Shown: positions 33,480 to 41,863, counted from the stretch's first letter. The stretch: 64,000 nucleotides of DNA from Bacteroides stercoris ATCC 43183 (GCF_025147325.1 NZ_CP102262.1:3720001-3784000); one strand, 5' to 3'. Notes: generated from the sequence alone by a model not told the origin. A program made the numbers and translations.

Positions 33480-34184
33480 TCAGCCTTTCAGCCGCACGGC
33501 ACTTGCCACTCCCTTTTCCGTCATGACCAGCTCATACCGGTCCAGCCTTTCATAGAGTTTGCCCAATGTCTTGCATCCATATCTCCTGACCTTGAATTTG
33601 GGCATCATTTTTTTCAATGCGCCGCCGATCAGCGAAAGGGACACCTCCCCTTTGCCGTCAGCCGCTTGCTCAAAAGCCTTGTCAAAATACTCCATGTCCC
33701 TTCGGATAAAGAATTCGGGAGTATTGTCCGAAACCTTGTTTTCCTTCCGGTCGGCATACAGGAACACGGAACAGGACCGTACCAGCGATACGGGAGTCTT
33801 GCCCTCCCCATATCCCAGCACCTTCAATCCGGCTTCCCGTATCCGTTGGGCAAGCAGGCTGTAGTCACCGTCACTGGCTACCAGACAGAAACAGTCCGCC
33901 CGCCCGTCACGAAGGATATCCATCGCGTCTATGACCAGTGCAATATCCGTCGTGTTCTTTCCGGGAGCATGGGAGGAAGCCTGTACAAGCCTGAATCCAT
34001 GCTCCCGGGCAGTTTCCTTCCACGCGGAAAGCGCTTTCTTCGTCCAGTCTCCATAAATTCGTCTCACGATGGCATCCCCATAACGGGAAACAAAGCCCAT
34101 TATATCCTCCATCTTCTCAAAGGAGGCGTTATCCCCGTCAATAAGGACTGCGACGGCATATCTGGAATTGGTATTTGTCTTCAT
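33480..34184 (-). CDS. NYN-domain (LabA/DUF88-like) putative RNase with C-terminal OST-HTH-like domain
   Basis: 234 residues. N-terminal PIN-like NYN domain: VAVLIDGDNASFEKMEDIM (Asp pair), RRIYGDWTKKALSAWKE, KNTTDIALVIDAMDIL (Asp), LVASDGDYSLLAQRIREAG (Asp cluster) and KVLGYGEGKTP. These acidic residues make up a NYN metal nuclease site. The C-terminal 90 residues (SLIGGALKKMMPKFKVRRYG..LGKLYERLDRYEL) resemble an OST-HTH/LOTUS RNA-binding domain. It is transcribed opposite to the PRTRC operon. Similar proteins are common in mobile elements; target unknown. Confidence 0.82.
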   Translation of the reverse strand: MKTNTNSRYAVAVLIDGDNASFEKMEDIMGFVSRYGDAIVRRIYGDWTKKALSAWKETAREHGFRLVQASSHAPGKNTTDIALVIDAMDILRDGRADCFCLVASDGDYSLLAQRIREAGLKVLGYGEGKTPVSLVRSCSVFLYADRKENKVSDNTPEFFIRRDMEYFDKAFEQAADGKGEVSLSLIGGALKKMMPKFKVRRYGCKTLGKLYERLDRYELVMTEKGVASAVRLKG

Positions 34185-34240
34185 AACAACTGTTTATGAA
34201 ACAAAGTTAGCATAACTTCCGCATATTGATACCCCCACGT

Positions 34241-34534
34241 TCATTTTTTCTTTCCGCGTTTCAGCAAGAATTCCTGTATTTCCGAGCTTCTGTAGAAGTT
34301 CTTTCCGTTATCGTCCGTCTGGTAATAGCGGATCAGCCCCTTTTCCCGGTAACGGGCGACTGTCCGCAGCGACACGTTGAGCAGCCTGGCTATATCATAA
34401 TTGTCCAGCAGCTCGTCCCCGTTCATGAAATCCTTCACACGCCCCATCCTGTCCAGCTTCTTTTCTATGCGGTCAAAACCTTCCACTATGGTCATTATCA
34501 TCTTCTCAAGCACTTCATTGTCTATATACATCAT
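34241..34534 (-). CDS. small helix-turn-helix protein of mobile elements
   Basis: 97 residues from MMYIDNEVLEKMIM. A coiled-coil start (EGFDRIEKKLDRMGRVKDFM) is followed by LLDNYDIARLLNVSLRTVARYREKGLI, an excisionase/MerR-type winged HTH, and KNFYRSSEIQEFLLKRGKKK. Typical of the short HTH proteins that control excision or mobilisation genes in Bacteroides elements. It precedes the NYN gene by 57 bp on the same strand. Confidence 0.75.
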   Translation of the reverse strand: MMYIDNEVLEKMIMTIVEGFDRIEKKLDRMGRVKDFMNGDELLDNYDIARLLNVSLRTVARYREKGLIRYYQTDDNGKNFYRSSEIQEFLLKRGKKK

Positions 34535-34995
34535 GGCGTATCTCTCCTGTCTTTTAAAGGTTATTACTGAAATACCCTTTCTTGTGCGCACTTTCGAGAG
34601 TATATGCCATCTTTAGTGAAAAATCTATGCCGGAGTGCCGGTATTAACTTAGTTATATATCACATTCTGTTGATAATCAAGCAAATAACATTGCGTAATT
34701 TTTATCAGTGGATGGTATGTGTAAAATTTTGAAGTGTAAAATTGTAAAGTCCGTAATGTAAACTTTACAAGTTACAGATACCACCCCGCCTATATTCTTA
34801 AAACCGGATAAATTGATGACGCTTCCACACAAGGTATTCAACATATATGGTTGATAATATTTATTTCAGAGCATTTTCCTGAAGTTTGCCCCTGCAGCCC
34901 TCTGTTACATATGACGTTTAATGACATCTGATGTCATTTGACGACATCCTTTTGGACATGAATGTTCCCTTTCATATTTTCGTATCCGACAAAAA
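34535..34995. other. divergent regulatory region
   Basis: No gene. It separates leftward (34534) and rightward (34996) HTH genes. It holds GTGTAAAATT twice (about 34719-34743), a palindrome at 34742-34770 with arms TTGTAAAGT/ACTTTACAA, and the TGATGACATC-like cluster at 34910-34949. These look like operators for the divergently encoded HTH proteins. Confidence 0.6.
34910..34949. repeat. ATGAC(A)TC-type repeat cluster
   Basis: Contains ATATGACG, AATGACATC, GATGTCAT and ACGACATCC in 40 bp, the same unit in both orientations as at 24541-24577 and 37801-37836. It lies about 50 bp upstream of the HTH gene at 34996. Confidence 0.6.
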
Positions 34996-35289
34996 ATGAA
35001 GTTTATGGAGTTTGTATGTATCGAGGCTAAAACATTCATGGAAATGAATGAGGCTCTGGAAGCCGTTGCCCAAAAAATGTGTGAAACATGCGGAAGTTGC
35101 GTATCCGGTATGGACGACTGGATTGACAACCAGGAGGCTTGTATGCTCATGGACGTCTCTCCAAGAAAGATGTTGCAGCTTCGCAGAAGCAGGGCCATCC
35201 CTTACAGTTATATAGACCGTAAGGTGTATTACAAGCGTCAGGATATTATCTGTTTTATGGAAAACAACATTCACCGTATAACCCCTTAA
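34996..35289 (+). CDS. helix-turn-helix protein
   Basis: 97 residues. N-terminal helix (FMEMNEALEAVAQKMCE), a Cys pair (CETCGSC), then DWIDNQEACMLMDVSPRKML and a wing IPYSYIDRKVYYKRQDIICF: an excisionase-like winged HTH. It lies 7 bp before a second, related HTH gene. Such pairs are typical of Bacteroides mobilisable elements, where they regulate or support excision. Confidence 0.75.
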   Translation: MKFMEFVCIEAKTFMEMNEALEAVAQKMCETCGSCVSGMDDWIDNQEACMLMDVSPRKMLQLRRSRAIPYSYIDRKVYYKRQDIICFMENNIHRITP

Positions 35290-35296
35290 AAGCAAG

Positions 35297-35599
35297 ATGA
35301 TCCAATCCCTGTTGACCAAAGAAACCCCGGAAATCATTCGTTTTTTCCGGAGCATAGACAGCCTGTCCGAAATGCTGGACAAGCAGGAGGAGAAATTACG
35401 TCCGGTTCTGAACGGAGAACGTTACATTACGGATTGTGAGCTTGCCGAACAGTTGAAACTGACACGCAGGACGCTGGCAGAGTACAGGATAAACGGCAAA
35501 CTGCCTTACTACAAGATAGGAGGCAAATTACTATATAAGGAGAAGGACATCCTTGCTTTGTTGGAAAGAAACAGGGTGGAGGCGTTTGATAACCGGTAA
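35297..35599 (+). CDS. helix-turn-helix protein
   Basis: 100 residues. A coiled-coil start (FFRSIDSLSEMLDKQEEKLR) precedes ITDCELAEQLKLTRRTLAEY and a wing LPYYKIGGKLLYKEKDILAL. Same architecture as the gene at 34241-34534 and the upstream neighbour. In operon with the latter. Confidence 0.78.
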   Translation: MIQSLLTKETPEIIRFFRSIDSLSEMLDKQEEKLRPVLNGERYITDCELAEQLKLTRRTLAEYRINGKLPYYKIGGKLLYKEKDILALLERNRVEAFDNR

Positions 35600-35797
35600 T
35601 GTCCGTTTGGGAAATATCCGGACTTCAAGTGCTTCCTTATACTGTTCAATGTAAGACATATGAACCAAGGAATCTTTTAAAAACAGATTTTCCTTGCCGG
35701 ATTTTATTGGGGGGATATATCAGGTTGCGAGGCAAAGGTTTTCCACCTTGGAATCAAGCAGTGTTCCGCATTTCTGTTTCTTACCTGCAAAGGTAGC

Positions 35798-35906
35798 CTT
35801 TTGCCCCTGATCGAGCAAGGCGGTCCTTTGGACCGGTTGGCTGAAAAAATCATCCTCGCTTCGCTGCGGTATTTTTTCGCCAAGCCTTGCACAATCAGGG
35901 CAAAAG
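35798..35906. repeat. structured repeat, copy B
   Basis: Same plan as copy A (28765-28889). Outer stem CTTTTGCCCCTGAT/ATCAGGGCAAAAG; GCAAGG/CCTTGC; short hairpin GGTCC-TTT-GGACC; long hairpin TTGGC.GAAAAAAT/ATTTTTTCGCCAA with loop CATCCTCGCTTCGCTGCGGT. Stems differ from copy A but stay paired, while the apical loop differs at one base. Part of a 384-bp gap with no other visible feature, upstream of the gene at 35984. Confidence 0.75.
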
Positions 35907-35983
35907 ACAAACGGATGCATATAAGAAAAGAAATACCGGCTTTACCAAAGCCGGGCATGTTTAACCATAAAATAAAAAAGACC

Positions 35984-36763
35984 ATGATCCAAACAAAAAA
36001 CAAGTATTGCAAGGAAACGTTCATCCGCCTGAACTACTGGTATGACCGGATGCACGGGCTTGTCCAGGAAGACATAGAGAAAGCGAACGCAATGGTGGAA
36101 CACATCGAAAAGACACGTTCCGACCGGTATCCCCGTACAGGTGACAGCCTGTTCTTTATTTCCGGATACGGTGAACGTTCCCGGCCGTTCTTCGTAGATG
36201 CCGTGTATGGAGATAACATCGTGCTCCGGAATTTCTCCTGTGTCCCGTTCGTGTCCCGGGATAAAAAGGGCATCAAATGCGATATGCATGGCGATGAGTG
36301 CGTGTTGGTAAAGGCAGGCGATGTAAGGTTCAATACATGGACTACCGGCCGTTTCAAGCATTGGGGGCATTACGGGGCATGTGAAAACGGGGAGGTTTAC
36401 TACGATGCGAAAATAGCCCTGTGGGAGTGTGACGCACCTGAACATCCGGAAAGCCGGGAATGGTTCAAAATCCATATCCGCAAAAACACCCGGCCGGGCG
36501 GGGATATGTACACCGGAGAAATATCCTGCAAGGATGAGGATGGACTCAGGCAGTTTGTCGACGACCATGAAGGTTTCATATTCGCAGAAGAGGGTTCTCC
36601 GGAAATGGTCATGCTATGTTTCAGGCATTCCGACATGAGGATTTCCCCGGAAGAATGGGAAAAGATGGACTGTCCGGTATCCGTGCGTGAGATATACGGA
36701 CAGATGCAGGAAGTAAAGATTGTAAAAGACCATAAAACACATCTGACCACATTCTACTATTAA
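35984..36763 (+). CDS. mobile-element protein of unknown function (DUF4121-like)
   Basis: 259 residues from MIQTKNKYCKETFIRLNYWY; an upstream in-frame ATG would run through structured repeat B and is unlikely. Features: MHGLVQEDIEKANAMVEH, TGDSLFFISGYGERSRPFFV, CVLVKAGDVRFNTWTTGRFK and HWGHYGACENGEVYYDAKI. It is soluble, rich in Trp, Tyr and His. From memory this resembles DUF4121 proteins of Bacteroides elements. Role unknown. Confidence 0.6.
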   Translation: MIQTKNKYCKETFIRLNYWYDRMHGLVQEDIEKANAMVEHIEKTRSDRYPRTGDSLFFISGYGERSRPFFVDAVYGDNIVLRNFSCVPFVSRDKKGIKCDMHGDECVLVKAGDVRFNTWTTGRFKHWGHYGACENGEVYYDAKIALWECDAPEHPESREWFKIHIRKNTRPGGDMYTGEISCKDEDGLRQFVDDHEGFIFAEEGSPEMVMLCFRHSDMRISPEEWEKMDCPVSVREIYGQMQEVKIVKDHKTHLTTFYY

Positions 36764-36834
36764 CACAGTATCGCCGCATTAAAAATCAACCCGCTTCCTG
36801 CCACGTGCGGCAGGAAGGAAACGAGGGTACACCA

Positions 36835-37722
36835 TCAGACTGTCTTTTCAATTCCTCTATTATTATGGAGCCGGTTGTTTTTCCCGCACAGATATTCATT
36901 CAGGTCCTTATATCCGGAATATTCATGCGAGAGATCGCATATACGGATTCCGTATTTCTCCTTTAATGCCTGCACCGCATTTTTTCCGGCCGTATCATTG
37001 TCCAGACAGCAACAGATGCCATCATATCGTGAAAGGAAAGAAAAAGCTTTCTGTAAGTTACTGACAGAATTCAACACTATATAATCCCCCTCTTCCAAGG
37101 ATGGAAAAGCCGCCCTGAAAGACAGAAAATCCATAAACCCCTCAAAAATATAGCAAATCCCGCTCTCCGGTGAGCTGATGATACAACTGATGTCCTTGGG
37201 AGCGATACAAGCCTTGAAATACCTGTTCCGTATCTCGTACCCTCCGGAAATATTAGGGAAAGCGATGGCAAAATAATTTTTCCCGTTCCGCTTAAAATGA
37301 GCCTCCTTGCATGCTTTTCGGGCCGTTTCCGTATCAATGCACCGTTCCTCCAGATAGGCAAGCAGTATCCGGTTGGCAAGAGGCGTGATTTTCAAGTCCT
37401 GAAAGGCGGGATACGCTTTTTCAAAAGGGCAGGAGACAGTAGCCGGCTTCAAAACCGTCCTTTTATCCTCAATACACCGTAACACACGGCTTACATCCTG
37501 TGTCCGATAAATCTCCTTGGCTAATGTTATAATATCCCCTCCTTTCCCCAGACCGAAGTCATACCATAGTTCCTTATGGAGGTCTACCTTGAAAGAGGCC
37601 TCCTTTTCCGTCCTGAAGGGCGATTTATACCATACGCTGTTCCCACGCTGTATTACCGGTTCATGTCCGAATCCAGCTAAAAAATCAACAAGCCTGATGT
37701 TCTTTGCTTCCTGTATGTTCAT
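36835..37722 (-). CDS. CHC2/Toprim DNA primase-like protein
   Basis: 295 residues. The N-terminal CHC2-like region (SVWYKSPFRTEKEASFKVDL, then WYDFGLGKGGDIITLAKEIY) has lost the zinc Cys/His ligands. The Toprim part has CYIFEGFMDFLSF (Glu) and CCLDNDTAGKNAV (Asp-x-Asp), ending DLNEYLCGKN. Members are found on Bacteroides conjugative elements, where they presumably prime replication of the transferred strand. Divergent from the ietAS-like pair; a repeat cluster lies 79 bp upstream. Confidence 0.82.
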   Translation of the reverse strand: MNIQEAKNIRLVDFLAGFGHEPVIQRGNSVWYKSPFRTEKEASFKVDLHKELWYDFGLGKGGDIITLAKEIYRTQDVSRVLRCIEDKRTVLKPATVSCPFEKAYPAFQDLKITPLANRILLAYLEERCIDTETARKACKEAHFKRNGKNYFAIAFPNISGGYEIRNRYFKACIAPKDISCIISSPESGICYIFEGFMDFLSFRAAFPSLEEGDYIVLNSVSNLQKAFSFLSRYDGICCCLDNDTAGKNAVQALKEKYGIRICDLSHEYSGYKDLNEYLCGKNNRLHNNRGIEKTV

Positions 37723-37800
37723 GACATATCTTTTTCATGAATTAATTCACGATTAACACATAGGACAAAGAACCGCTTTATACCCGAAACAGACAAAACA

Positions 37801-37836
37801 GTGTCATCAGATGGCATCAAAAGTCATTAGACGACA
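37801..37836. repeat. third TGATGACATC-like repeat cluster
   Basis: GTGTCATCAG, ATGGCATCA, AAGTCATTAG and ACGACA succeed each other, reverse-oriented relatives of the unit at 24541-24577. 79 bp upstream of the leftward primase-like gene. Confidence 0.55.
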
Positions 37837-38012
37837 AGCAACCTAATATAAAAACATGTTACCATATGATTTATCATTTCCATTACTATTTGTGTGTTTT
37901 ACATACACTCCTTAAATCATAAATCTGTTATACAAACTATAAACATTCCTCAAAAAGTTTGGCGACATTGGTGATATTTGATAATATATTAGGGAATTAG
38001 ACGGAAAAATAG

Positions 38013-38020
38013 TAATTTTG
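38013..38020 (+). promoter_or_regulatory. -7 element of the AAA/subtilase operon
   Basis: TAATTTTG fits TAnnTTTG and lies 25 bp before the ATG at 38046. No convincing TTTG -33 box is at the expected spacing. Confidence 0.5.
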
Positions 38021-38045
38021 CAAAGCAATAATTATTGATTTATAG

Positions 38046-39005
38046 ATGGCAAATGCGGACCAAATATTGTCTTTGATACGTAATCATCTGAATAACGATG
38101 ATGCACAATTTAGAAAAGTTGCTCTCCAGATTTCTGCTGTAGAGGCAAAGAATGGTCATGCAGTATTAGCAAGAACCATCCAGGAGCTTTTAAGTCAAAG
38201 AAAAACATCTTTTAGTGCTTTAAAGCTTATTCCACGTAATAAAGATGTGGATGACTTATTGCTTCAAGTTGAGACATACGATTGCTTGAAAAATATGGTG
38301 ACGGACAAAACATTGAAAGAAAAGATAGAAAGAGTCATCAAAGAATTTACAAAGAGAGAAGAACTTAGAAAATATGGACTTGCCAATCGCCGCAAATTAT
38401 TGCTCTATGGCGTACCTGGGACAGGCAAGACTATGACAGCAGGAGTATTGGCTAAAGAGTTGAATCTTCCTTTATTTATTGTGAGGACAGAGAAAGTCGT
38501 TACAAAATTCATGGGTGAGACAGGACAGAAACTTAGCCGTATCTTTGATTTTATAGATGAGGTTCCCGCAGTCTATCTTTTTGATGAATTCGATGCTATC
38601 GGTGCTCAGCGTGGAATGGAAAATGAAGTAGGTGAACAGCGCCGAATACTCAACACATTTCTTCAATTGTTGGAACGTGACTCATCAGACAGTTTCATTA
38701 TAGCAGCGACAAATGCCATTGATTCGATAGACAAAGCGATGTTTCGACGTTTTGATGACGTTATTGAATATCGCTTGCCAGACTCCGGACAACGTATTCA
38801 TCTGTTGCGTGAATATCTATATGCGGCTAAAGAACTTGATTATTCCATGGCAGCACCTCTGTTTGAAGGTATGAGCCATGCAGAGATAAAAATGGTATGT
38901 TCTGATATATTCAAAGAATCTTTGTTAAATGATGTGCCAATGAATATAGAATTGGTAAAGATGGTCGTTGACAAACGGAATCAACTTTGCCGTGAAATAA
39001 GTTGA
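38046..39005 (+). CDS. ietA: AAA ATPase of an IetAS-like defence pair
   Basis: 319 residues. After a helical N-terminal ~110 residues comes one AAA domain. Walker A is GVPGTGKT (122-129) and Walker B VYLFDEFD (176-183). Sensor 1 lies in IIAATNAIDSID, an Arg finger in MFRRFDDVIEY, and a small lid domain ends the protein. It lies 13 bp before a subtilase gene. An AAA ATPase plus subtilase is the composition of IetAS, reported as anti-phage and earlier linked to plasmid incompatibility in Agrobacterium. AT-rich, unlike the operon to the left, indicating separate acquisition. Confidence 0.85.
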   Translation: MANADQILSLIRNHLNNDDAQFRKVALQISAVEAKNGHAVLARTIQELLSQRKTSFSALKLIPRNKDVDDLLLQVETYDCLKNMVTDKTLKEKIERVIKEFTKREELRKYGLANRRKLLLYGVPGTGKTMTAGVLAKELNLPLFIVRTEKVVTKFMGETGQKLSRIFDFIDEVPAVYLFDEFDAIGAQRGMENEVGEQRRILNTFLQLLERDSSDSFIIAATNAIDSIDKAMFRRFDDVIEYRLPDSGQRIHLLREYLYAAKELDYSMAAPLFEGMSHAEIKMVCSDIFKESLLNDVPMNIELVKMVVDKRNQLCREIS

Positions 39006-39018
39006 ATAAGGAGATAAT

Positions 39019-41421
39019 ATGCAAAAGGAACATTTTTTCTTAGGTAACCAAATAGCAGAACCCCGTTCTTTCACTCCAAGAGCAAAGGTTGTACCACCAC
39101 CTGTTATTCCTGAAAGGAACAGACAAGAACATGCTGCATTTATCAAGGAAAGCTATAATGCAGTCGTTGAATATGCCATCACGGCTCTTTCTGAAAGGGA
39201 AAAGTGTGGTTTACCGTCTGCGGATGGTGTGTATATAAACCTTGACATGTCTCCCAAATTGGTTCCCCAAAAGTTAGCCCAAAGTAGTGGAGCATCCATT
39301 CTGAAAATCTCCGAAGATAAAAGTGACGGAAATGTTGATGTAACCGTATATATCAAAAATGAAAAAAAAGATTGGCTGAGCAAGAAGGCAGACGAGTATG
39401 CCGATGAAAAGTATAATACGAAAACAGGCAAACCTAAAAATACAGGCTTGATTGAACCTATCAACGCCATTAAGCCGGCAGATATACATGCGCTCTATAC
39501 ATCTACAGAAGATTTCGATAAACTACCTGATAATAAAGCCTTTTTATTCGAGTTGTGGATAACCAAAACAAAGGAATATGACACAGTAAAATTATCAGAT
39601 GTCTTGGATAAACTTGCTATCTTAAAAGCAGGTAAAAATCATTTGGATTTTGATGGAGTAGATGTTTGGATGATAAAAGCAACCAAACAACAGTTATGTG
39701 AATTACCGCTATCTATCGGTTATATAGAAGGAGTGCGTCCCTATCATCAGCCATCGATACTTATAAAAAATCGGAGCGAAAGTCGCGAGTGGAGTGAACT
39801 GATTGAAGGAGAAATCCAATTTGCGCTTGATAAAGACAGTACAAGAATAGGCTTGTTGGACTCAGGCGTCAACAATGCCCATAAACTGCTGGCACCTGCT
39901 CTTCCTAATGACAGAATGAAAAGTGCTATCAGCGTGCCGGATACAACAGACCACAGTGACCATGGTACAGGTATGGCCGGACTTATGCTTTATGGAGATT
40001 TGACGGATATAACTTATCGACATGGAGGTCCGATAATCATAGAACAGGACTTGGCTTCCGTGAAGATTGTTGAGAACGGTCATACAACAGATCCGGATTT
40101 CTATGGAGCGGTAATTGAAGATGCTATCTATCAGGCTCAGACTATGGGGGCATCTATACAATGTATGGCTGTAACTGATGGTACATCGTATGACGGAAAG
40201 TCAACGTCAAGTTCTGCGTCATTGGATGAAAGCATATACCATAATGGCAAGTGTGACCGCTTGGTGCTCGTTTCAGCGGGCAACATTGAGCCCCCTGAAG
40301 TAGATGCCACAAATTATCTGGAGTCCTGCAAAGCCAATGCTGTACAAAGTCCGGCTCAAGCATGGAACGCATTAACAGTCGGAGCATATACGGAGAAAAC
40401 GATAGTAACAGATGAAAGCTACAAGGCACTGGCAGCTCCAGGGAATCTGTCACCCATGTCAAGAAGTTCGTGGAGTTGGAGAAATGGTTGCAATAAGCCT
40501 GAAATAGTCATGGAAGGAGGTAATATAGCCTATCATCCTGTTTTTCAAACAACGACACATCCTGATTTAAGTTTGATTACTACCTGCCAAGATTTGGCGG
40601 AATCATTGGAACAGTTCCATGCCACAAGTGCGGCTACAGCATTAGCGACACGTCTTGCGGCAAAAATAAAAACAGCAACACCAGCTCTTTCCATGTTGTC
40701 TGTTCGTGGCATGATGGTACATTCTGCCAAATGGACACCGGAAATGATACGTATCGGTAATATCAAGGATATTATACCTTTATGCGGCTATGGCGTTCCT
40801 GATGAAGAGACGGCCTTATTCAGTAATGAAAAATATGCAACGTTTATATTTGAAAATGAGTTAATACCCTATTGGGAAAAAGATGGTTCAAACACCTATA
40901 ATCAATTGCACTTTTATGATTTGCCTTGGCCAACAGAGGTGCTGGAACAAATGGGAGAAGAAAATGTAAAAATAAGAATCACACTATCTTATTATGTAAA
41001 GCCGTCTCCTGGATATGCGGGAAGAAGCAACAAGTATCGTTATCCATCTGCTACGCTGCATTTCGACTTGAAAAGTGCAAGCGAGAGTATGGAAGAGTTT
41101 CTTTGCAGAAGAAATAAAAGTGAAGGAGAAAAGAGAACTGACAATGATACTAACAGATGGACCATCAAACAACAACGTAGAGAACAAGGTACTGTACAAT
41201 CTGACTGGATTGAATGTACGGCCGCTGAATTGGCTTCTTGCGGGCAGATAATTATTTATCCAGGCCAAGGATGGTGGAAAGAAAGGAAATTAGCTAATGT
41301 TGATAATGTTATCAAATATTCACTTATCGTATCAATAGAGACAACGAAAACTGAAATTTACGATGCCGTAGAAACGGCTATCAGTAATAGAATAGGAGTA
41401 CAAATAATGCAAGAAGTATAG
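39019..41421 (+). CDS. ietS: subtilisin-like serine protease of an IetAS-like defence pair
   Basis: 800 residues, no signal peptide, so cytoplasmic. Peptidase S8 triad: Asp281 in RIGLLDSGVNNAHKLLAP, His315 in DHSDHGTGMAGLM and Ser537 in FHATSAATALATRLAA. The oxyanion Asn is likely in VLVSAGNIEPPE. An N-terminal ~250-residue domain of its own kind and a C-terminal beta-rich region (IRITLSYYVKPSPGYAGRSN) flank the protease. Presumed effector controlled by the ATPase. A complete pair with all catalytic residues. Confidence 0.88.
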   Translation: MQKEHFFLGNQIAEPRSFTPRAKVVPPPVIPERNRQEHAAFIKESYNAVVEYAITALSEREKCGLPSADGVYINLDMSPKLVPQKLAQSSGASILKISEDKSDGNVDVTVYIKNEKKDWLSKKADEYADEKYNTKTGKPKNTGLIEPINAIKPADIHALYTSTEDFDKLPDNKAFLFELWITKTKEYDTVKLSDVLDKLAILKAGKNHLDFDGVDVWMIKATKQQLCELPLSIGYIEGVRPYHQPSILIKNRSESREWSELIEGEIQFALDKDSTRIGLLDSGVNNAHKLLAPALPNDRMKSAISVPDTTDHSDHGTGMAGLMLYGDLTDITYRHGGPIIIEQDLASVKIVENGHTTDPDFYGAVIEDAIYQAQTMGASIQCMAVTDGTSYDGKSTSSSASLDESIYHNGKCDRLVLVSAGNIEPPEVDATNYLESCKANAVQSPAQAWNALTVGAYTEKTIVTDESYKALAAPGNLSPMSRSSWSWRNGCNKPEIVMEGGNIAYHPVFQTTTHPDLSLITTCQDLAESLEQFHATSAATALATRLAAKIKTATPALSMLSVRGMMVHSAKWTPEMIRIGNIKDIIPLCGYGVPDEETALFSNEKYATFIFENELIPYWEKDGSNTYNQLHFYDLPWPTEVLEQMGEENVKIRITLSYYVKPSPGYAGRSNKYRYPSATLHFDLKSASESMEEFLCRRNKSEGEKRTDNDTNRWTIKQQRREQGTVQSDWIECTAAELASCGQIIIYPGQGWWKERKLANVDNVIKYSLIVSIETTKTEIYDAVETAISNRIGVQIMQEV

Positions 41422-41591
41422 GAAATAAAGAAAAAATCTAATAAGCACTTGATTATTAATAAAGCATATGCGGAAACACAATGTCTTTATTTACATCAGA
41501 TACAAATTACTGTTTCAATGACACTGTAGGCAGAGACTATAGATATAAACAACATCGTTGACAAAAAACAGGCAAAAAAAATATGCATTAG

Positions 41592-41623
41592 TTTGCAGAA
41601 ATCGAACCTTTTTATTATCTTTG
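41592..41623 (+). promoter_or_regulatory. strong Bacteroidetes promoter
   Basis: TTTG at 41592-41595 and TATCTTTG at 41616-41623 with 20 bp between, an exact fit to the Bacteroides housekeeping consensus. No ORF follows; the next features are the att-like sequence and a terminator. It may be the former promoter of a tRNA gene or drive a small RNA. Confidence 0.7.
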
Positions 41624-41761
41624 CAATCTCAAAGAGATAAAGATTACCAGATTAGTCAAGAAAAGCGATGAATTTAGTGTGATGCTAATTCAATGGCTTT
41701 CATAAAAGATAAAGTAATAAATGTGCAGTCATTCAAGGAGTTAGAATAAACCAAAGCAAAA

Positions 41762-41800
41762 GGTTCGATTCCTGGTGGCACCACTTTTAAAAATGATGTA
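41762..41800. repeat. att-like sequence: tRNA 3'-end remnant, copy 1
   Basis: GGTTCGATTCC followed by tGGTGGCACCAC looks like a tRNA T-loop and 3' acceptor strand, but the 5' T-stem does not pair well and no tRNA body precedes it. 41772-41800 is identical to 57368-57396 (29 bp). Interpreted as an attachment site left by tRNA-targeting integration. Confidence 0.65.
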
Positions 41801-41833
41801 ATCCTTGAATTTCAATGAAATTCAAGGATTTTT
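41801..41833 (+). terminator. rho-independent terminator
   Basis: Stem ATCCTTGAATTTC / GAAATTCAAGGAT around a 3-nt loop, followed by five T. It occupies the same place, relative to flanks shared with 59208-59238, as a terminator of different sequence. Confidence 0.85.
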
Positions 41834-41863
41834 CGTTAATGGCCTTACCAAATCCTTTTAACT

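Larger units (their letters stand above)
37723..38045. other. divergent intergenic region
   Basis: 323 bp without a gene, between the primase-like gene (leftward) and the AAA ATPase gene (rightward). It contains the repeat cluster at 37801-37836 and the -7 element at 38013-38020. AT content rises sharply from about 37840, the probable left edge of the ietAS-like insertion. Confidence 0.6.
41422..41863. other. gene-free junction with promoter, att-like sequence and terminator
   Basis: No protein gene. It contains the promoter at 41592-41623, ~135 bp of unrecognised sequence, the tRNA-3'-end-like segment at 41762-41784, the 29-bp repeat at 41772-41800 and the terminator at 41801-41833. A 200-nt transcript from promoter to terminator is possible. 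Confidence 0.65.

Noticed and set aside
33462..34199. 245-residue rightward ORF
   Set aside because: Antisense to the NYN gene, which has clear catalytic motifs; the ORF has none.
41762..41790. a tRNA gene
   Set aside because: Only the T-loop and 3' acceptor strand are present; the T-stem pairs at three positions at best and no anticodon arm or 5' acceptor strand precedes it.
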